A program made the position numbers and the translations under genes. The notes under the pieces were generated by a model. It did not search any database and had not been told where the DNA came from. It was given only the letters and a program-made list of their open reading frames with translations. 56,000 nt of DNA from Cytobacillus massiliigabonensis (lineage in GTDB: Bacteria; Bacillota; Bacilli; Bacillales; Cytobacillaceae), in NCBI RefSeq assembly GCF_900199725.1, contig NZ_LT904904.1, forward strand, positions 1-56,000. The letters are read 5' to 3'. The stretch's first letter is position 1, and each line of letters begins with the position of its first letter. Below are positions 52,229-56,000 of this stretch, one piece after another.

Positions 52229-52669
52229 TTACGTATATATATTGATCAAAAGCCCTTTTATTTCACCGATTTTCCCTAATATATCTATAGAAGATTCTTC
52301 TTTTTTCATAACTTCCTCTGTTAACTCTACTAGCTTATCATCAATTGTTTCAACAACACGTAATGATCTTCCCTGACCAAATTGATTCCAGCTGTGGGAT
52401 TGCTTTAACTCCATCCCATAATCAACGGCTTCTTTCACAAATCGTTTCACTAACGTTTTAAATTTAGCTAAATCTTTAAAAGTTCTTGAACGTCCAAGCC
52501 GGTCTCCAGCTAAATTAATATCCTTTAGCAGCTGCTGAAGCTGCATATTTTGCATTTTTTGATCTTGTTTTTGAACTAAACCAGAAAACTTAGCACCACT
52601 ACTGACTAAATGTTTTTGTTCAGGTCTAGCTTTATCCAAATTCAAACGAAGTTCTTGATTAATTTTCAT
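52229..52669 (-). CDS. yaaR: DUF327-family protein YaaR
   Basis: 146 residues, mostly helical, soluble; function not established. Features seen are GDRLGRSRTFKDLAKFKTLV and FVKEAVDYGMELKQSHSWN, conserved in the family. GGAGG lies six bases before the ATG. Fixed position between darA and holB in Bacillaceae. Confidence 0.9.
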   Translation of the reverse strand: MKINQELRLNLDKARPEQKHLVSSGAKFSGLVQKQDQKMQNMQLQQLLKDINLAGDRLGRSRTFKDLAKFKTLVKRFVKEAVDYGMELKQSHSWNQFGQGRSLRVVETIDDKLVELTEEVMKKEESSIDILGKIGEIKGLLINIYT

Positions 52670-52695
52670 TATAATCCTCCACGATATCCATTCAT

Positions 52696-53046
<351 letters not shown>

Positions 53047-53135
53047 TCAATGATTATTCCTATCTACATTATACCAATTAATAAGGGAACAAACATATTT
53101 TATTCATTGTAGATAAATGGGAATTTTATTGGACT

Positions 53136-53167
53136 AGAAAAAAAGCCTTAAAGTCTATTCTTTAAGG
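53136..53167 (-). terminator. tmk terminator overlapping the end of the gene
   Basis: Minus strand CCTTAAAG pairs with CTTTAAGG around AATAGA, then CTTTTTTTC. The left arm is the last coding bases of tmk and its stop codon lies in the loop. Confidence 0.8.
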
Positions 53168-53811
53168 TACTTGTTACTTTCTAGCTGAATAATCTCTTTT
53201 ATTCTCCCTTCTGCTTCCTTCAAAACTGATTCAACTGGCTGAGACGCATTTATTTTAACCATTCGCTTCGGATATTCATTCAATAACATAGCATATCCTT
53301 CTCGAACCTTATGGTGAAATTCAAGATCCTCTAAATCAAGACGATTAACTTCCCGATTCTTATGCTTATTAATTCTTTCAAGTCCAATCTCTGGTTTAAT
53401 ATCAAAATACAATGTCAGCTGAGGCATCATATCTTCTATTGCAAAGCGGTTAATGGAAAACACCTCTTCTACTCCTAACCCTCGTGCATAGCCCTGATAG
53501 GCCAAGGAACTATCAATAAATCGATCACATAGCACGATATATCCTTTTTCTAGAGCAGGGATAACCTTCTCAACTAGATGCTGTCTCCTTGCAGCTGCAT
53601 ATAATAATGCTTCTGTTCGGGCATCCATTTGAGTATTTTTTTTATCTAGAATGACCCTTCGTATTTGCTCAGCAATTTCAATCCCCCCTGGTTCTCTTGT
53701 TAGGAGAACCGGATATCCTTCTTCCTCAAGCTTTTGCGATATCATCCCAATCACCGTTGTCTTTCCTGCTCCCTCCGGTCCTTCTGCCGTAATAAAAATT
53801 CCTTTATTCAT
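53155..53811 (-). CDS. tmk: thymidylate kinase
   Basis: Phosphorylates dTMP to dTDP. The 218 residues show the P-loop [14 protein letters not shown] (about 5-18), LTREPGG with the DR(X)-type substrate site, [19 protein letters not shown] and the lid region [13 protein letters not shown]. Length is typical (212 in B. subtilis). Its terminator overlaps the stop. Confidence 0.97.
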   Translation of the reverse strand: MNKGIFITAEGPEGAGKTTVIGMISQKLEEEGYPVLLTREPGGIEIAEQIRRVILDKKNTQMDARTEALLYAAARRQHLVEKVIPALEKGYIVLCDRFIDSSLAYQGYARGLGVEEVFSINRFAIEDMMPQLTLYFDIKPEIGLERINKHKNREVNRLDLEDLEFHHKVREGYAMLLNEYPKRMVKINASQPVESVLKEAEGRIKEIIQLESNKYLKE

Positions 53812-53851
53812 TCGTTAACCCCCATGATGATTCAGTTATAGTAATAATGTG

Positions 53852-55288
53852 CTAAGTTGAGTAAATAATTAGTTTCCCATCTTGTAAGATCTCATCACCT
53901 TGAAATCTGGCCCCGGATGCTTTAAGTAATTGTATCTGTTCGATTGCTTCCTCCCTTATTATTTCCCCAGGAAATAATAAGGGAATACCAGGTGGGTATG
54001 GAACAATTAACTGGGCACATATTTTTCCGATTGCTTCCTCTATCGGGATATTCACTTTTTCTATTTTTGCTTGTTCATCCGCATTTAATGCTAATCTGGA
54101 AATACCAGGCTTACCGCATGAAACTTTTTCTTTACCTATTTCGTAATAAGCAGCCGATTTCAATGCAGACTGCAAGCGCGTAATGATTTCCCTTATTGGA
54201 TATGCCATTTCATATTTTAATAATGGGAATACAAAAACAACATTAGAAGGATCAGCCATTTCTGTATATATCCCTTTACTTTCAAATAATTTTTGGAGAT
54301 CATACCCGCTTAACGAGGTAGTCGATTGAATTGTTACCTTTAAAGGGTCACCAATCCCCCCTTTATATGTTAACACCCTAATTTCTTTTAGCTGCTGTAG
54401 CCCATTTCGAAATTCAGTTATCTTTTGCTGAAGTGACTTCGCATCTCTAGCTGTAAATGTGGCTAAGTAGTTTCTGGCAATATCTAAAGAAGCCATGATT
54501 GGATAGGAAGGGCTGCTAGATTGTAAAATCTGAAGAAAACTGCTTACATTTACTAGCGAAAGGAAATCACTATTAAAATGTAAATACGCTCCCATTGTCA
54601 TTGCAGGCAATGTTTTATGTGCCGATTGAATAACAATATCAGCATTCAGCTGTACGGCAGAAGGCGGAAAATATTCTCCCCCAATAAAATGAGCCCCATG
54701 TGCTTCATCAATTAAAACAGGAATGTGATGGCAATGGGCAATTTTAATAATCTCATCTAAATTATTTACCATTCCATAGTAATTAGGATACGTAAGTATG
54801 AGCGCCTTTGCATGGGGGTACAGTTCTATCGCTTGTTTAACCATGCTTACAGACACCCCTCCTGCAATCCCCCAATCCTCATCAAAAACTGGACCTAAAA
54901 AAATAGGAGTGGCTTTTACAAGGTTGATCCCATTTAGAATGGATTTATGACAGTTTCTTTGCACAAGAACCGTATCATTTTCCTTAACTGCTGCCATGAT
55001 CATTGCTAAGTTTCCAACCGTCGAACCATTTACTAAGAAAAAGCTTTTTTTCACTCCATATAATTGAGTTAGAAGTTCTTCTGCCTCTTTAATAATTCCT
55101 TCAGGTGAATGCAAATCATCTAATCCATTAATCTCCGTTGCGTCAAGCCTAAGCAATTGTTTATAGTATCTTTCTATATCTCCTGTAATGAGCTCTCCAT
55201 ATTTATGACCAGGCACATGAAACGACACTGGATTTTGATCGGCATGCCTCTTTAACTTTTCGAATAAAGGCATTCTTGTTTGATTCAT
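53852..55288 (-). CDS. yaaO: Orn/Lys/Arg decarboxylase-family protein YaaO
   Basis: PLP-dependent fold I amino-acid decarboxylase; the actual substrate is not established. The 478 residues have FHVPGHKYGELI, FFLVNGSTVGNLAMIMA, PVLIDEAHGAHF, the PLP lysine in SAHKTLPAMTMGAYLHF (about residue 227) and VPYPPGIPLLFPGEII near the C-terminus, with a C-terminal decarboxylase domain. GGTGAT precedes the ATG. Neighbours are tmk downstream and the divergent csfB upstream; xpaC and yaaN, which adjoin it in B. subtilis, are absent. Confidence 0.92.
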   Translation of the reverse strand: MNQTRMPLFEKLKRHADQNPVSFHVPGHKYGELITGDIERYYKQLLRLDATEINGLDDLHSPEGIIKEAEELLTQLYGVKKSFFLVNGSTVGNLAMIMAAVKENDTVLVQRNCHKSILNGINLVKATPIFLGPVFDEDWGIAGGVSVSMVKQAIELYPHAKALILTYPNYYGMVNNLDEIIKIAHCHHIPVLIDEAHGAHFIGGEYFPPSAVQLNADIVIQSAHKTLPAMTMGAYLHFNSDFLSLVNVSSFLQILQSSSPSYPIMASLDIARNYLATFTARDAKSLQQKITEFRNGLQQLKEIRVLTYKGGIGDPLKVTIQSTTSLSGYDLQKLFESKGIYTEMADPSNVVFVFPLLKYEMAYPIREIITRLQSALKSAAYYEIGKEKVSCGKPGISRLALNADEQAKIEKVNIPIEEAIGKICAQLIVPYPPGIPLLFPGEIIREEAIEQIQLLKASGARFQGDEILQDGKLIIYST

Positions 55289-55474
55289 TTTTAATCACCA
55301 TTTATCTTTGTTAGAGTCCCATTTATTTTACCAAATAGCCGTTTAAAGTGATACTGCAGGATTTATTAAAATTAATATGCAATAAAAGAATTACATAATA
55401 GACATACAACCAAATTAAGTTTAAATCATACAATAGTTTATAGACGGAATTTAAAATTGAATTTTCAAAAGGTT

Positions 55475-55504
55475 GTATACAATAATAAAGAATCGGACAG
55501 ACTA
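55475..55504 (+). promoter_or_regulatory. csfB promoter (sigma-F)
   Basis: GTATA (55475-55479), 15-base spacer, GGACAGACTA (55495-55504), against sigma-F GYWTA and GGNRANANTW: a single mismatch. csfB is a known early forespore gene. Confidence 0.75.
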
Positions 55505-55524
55505 GGTGTATGGAGGTGGAGTAG

Positions 55525-55728
55525 TTGGGGATGCTAATGGCAAAGAAGCATATTGGGGAAGAGTGTGTCATTTGCGAGCAAGCAAAACGAAAAGGAATAC
55601 ATCTATACACTTCTTTTATCTGTACAGACTGCGAAAATGATTTAGTTTCCACAGATACAAGCAATCCTAAATATAAACATTTCTTAAAACAATTAAAAAA
55701 AATAACAAATCCAGAGATTTTTTCTTGA
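55525..55728 (+). CDS. csfB: anti-sigma-G factor Gin (CsfB)
   Basis: Keeps sigma-G (and sigma-E) inactive in the wrong compartment or time. The 67-residue protein has two CxxC pairs, CVIC near residue 15 and CTDC near 34, for zinc, with the conserved RKGIHLYTSFICTDCE. TTG at 55525 is seven bases after GGAGGT and is preferred; ATG at 55531 and 55537 are alternatives. It is on the plus strand, divergent from yaaO and convergent with the 5S rRNA gene. Confidence 0.94.
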   Translation: MGMLMAKKHIGEECVICEQAKRKGIHLYTSFICTDCENDLVSTDTSNPKYKHFLKQLKKITNPEIFS

Positions 55729-55729
55729 A

Positions 55730-55757
55730 CAGCTCCATTATGGGGCTTTTTTATTTT
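55730..55757 (+). terminator. csfB terminator
   Basis: AGCTCC pairs with GGGGCT around ATTAT, followed by TTTTTATTTTT, directly after the csfB stop. Confidence 0.8.
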
Positions 55758-55780
55758 TCCATCATTTTTAATAAAAAATA

Positions 55781-55808
55781 AAAAGAGCACCAATAAAGAT
55801 GCTCTTTT
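55781..55808 (-). terminator. rRNA operon terminator
   Basis: Minus strand AAAAGAGCA pairs with TGCTCTTTT and is followed by a T run, six bases after the 5S gene. Confidence 0.9.
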
Positions 55809-55813
55809 CATTT

Positions 55814-55930
<117 letters not shown>

Positions 55931-56000
55931 CCTATTTATGATGAGAGTTTGTTCCCTCAAAACTAGATAATGTTAAAGAAGAAGTTGAGTAATCATTTAT
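55931..56000 (-). other. 23S-5S spacer of the rRNA operon
   Basis: On the minus strand this reads ACATTATCTAGTTTTGAGGG just upstream of 5S, the usual Bacillus 23S-5S spacer. No tRNA gene is present in the part visible. Confidence 0.75.

Noticed and set aside
55323..55811. 162-codon open frame on the minus strand opposite csfB
   Set aside because: It runs antisense through csfB and its promoter, has no ribosome binding site or recognisable motif, and low-complexity A/T-driven composition. csfB itself is clearly recognisable.

Overview
The window is a core chromosomal segment of a spore-forming Bacillaceae bacterium (low GC, AGGAGG-type ribosome binding sites, sigma-A, B, F, G, H and K promoter signatures). 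Gene content and order closely follow the region next to the replication origin of Bacillus subtilis that runs from csfB/yaaO to lysS, shown here in reverse orientation. It is not B. subtilis itself: intergenic regions are littered with a dispersed palindromic repeat, xpaC and yaaN are absent beside csfB, the small tRNA cluster expected between yabR and spoIIE is absent, and csfB is on the opposite strand from its neighbours. I cannot name the genus from sequence alone.

The window runs almost exactly from one rRNA operon to the next. At the right edge are a 23S-5S spacer and a complete 5S rRNA gene on the minus strand. At the left edge are the tandem promoters and boxA leader of another rRNA operon, also on the minus strand, whose 16S gene lies just outside. 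Nearly every gene between them is on the minus strand, so gene order is read from high to low coordinates. The exceptions are abrB and csfB.

Right to left: csfB (+); yaaO-tmk-darA-yaaR-holB-ricT-yabA (nucleotide supply, DNA replication, RNA processing); yabB-yazA-rsmI (tRNA and rRNA methylation) meeting abrB (+) at a shared terminator; metG, with a parS-like chromosome-partitioning site inside its terminator; tatD; yabE; rnmV-rsmA (5S and 16S rRNA maturation); yabG, veg and sspF (sporulation and germination); ispE; purR-ridA; spoVG; glmU-prs; ctc; pth; fin; mfd; spoVT; yabM-yabN-rqcP; yabP-yabQ-divIC; yabR; spoIIE; yabS-yabT; tilS-hpt-ftsH; coaX-hslO-yacD-cysK; the folate operon pabB-pabA-pabC-folP-folB-folK-yazB-dusB; and lysS.

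The segment mixes housekeeping with the sporulation programme. I could read stage-specific promoters directly: sigma-F for csfB, sigma-G for fin and sspF, sigma-K for yabG, sigma-H for spoVG, a 21-bp-spaced Spo0A-type promoter for spoIIE, and a repressed sigma-A promoter with Spo0A boxes for abrB. A sigma-B promoter precedes ctc.

I found no prophage, transposase, CRISPR array, defence island or biosynthetic cluster, and no convincing undescribed multi-gene system. The points most worth a second look are the parS-like site in the metG terminator, two genes (yabE and sspF) whose ribosome binding sites point to an ATC or other non-ATG start, the dispersed repeat families including a tandem pair and copies reused as a terminator or stop codon, and extra Spo0A boxes far upstream of abrB.
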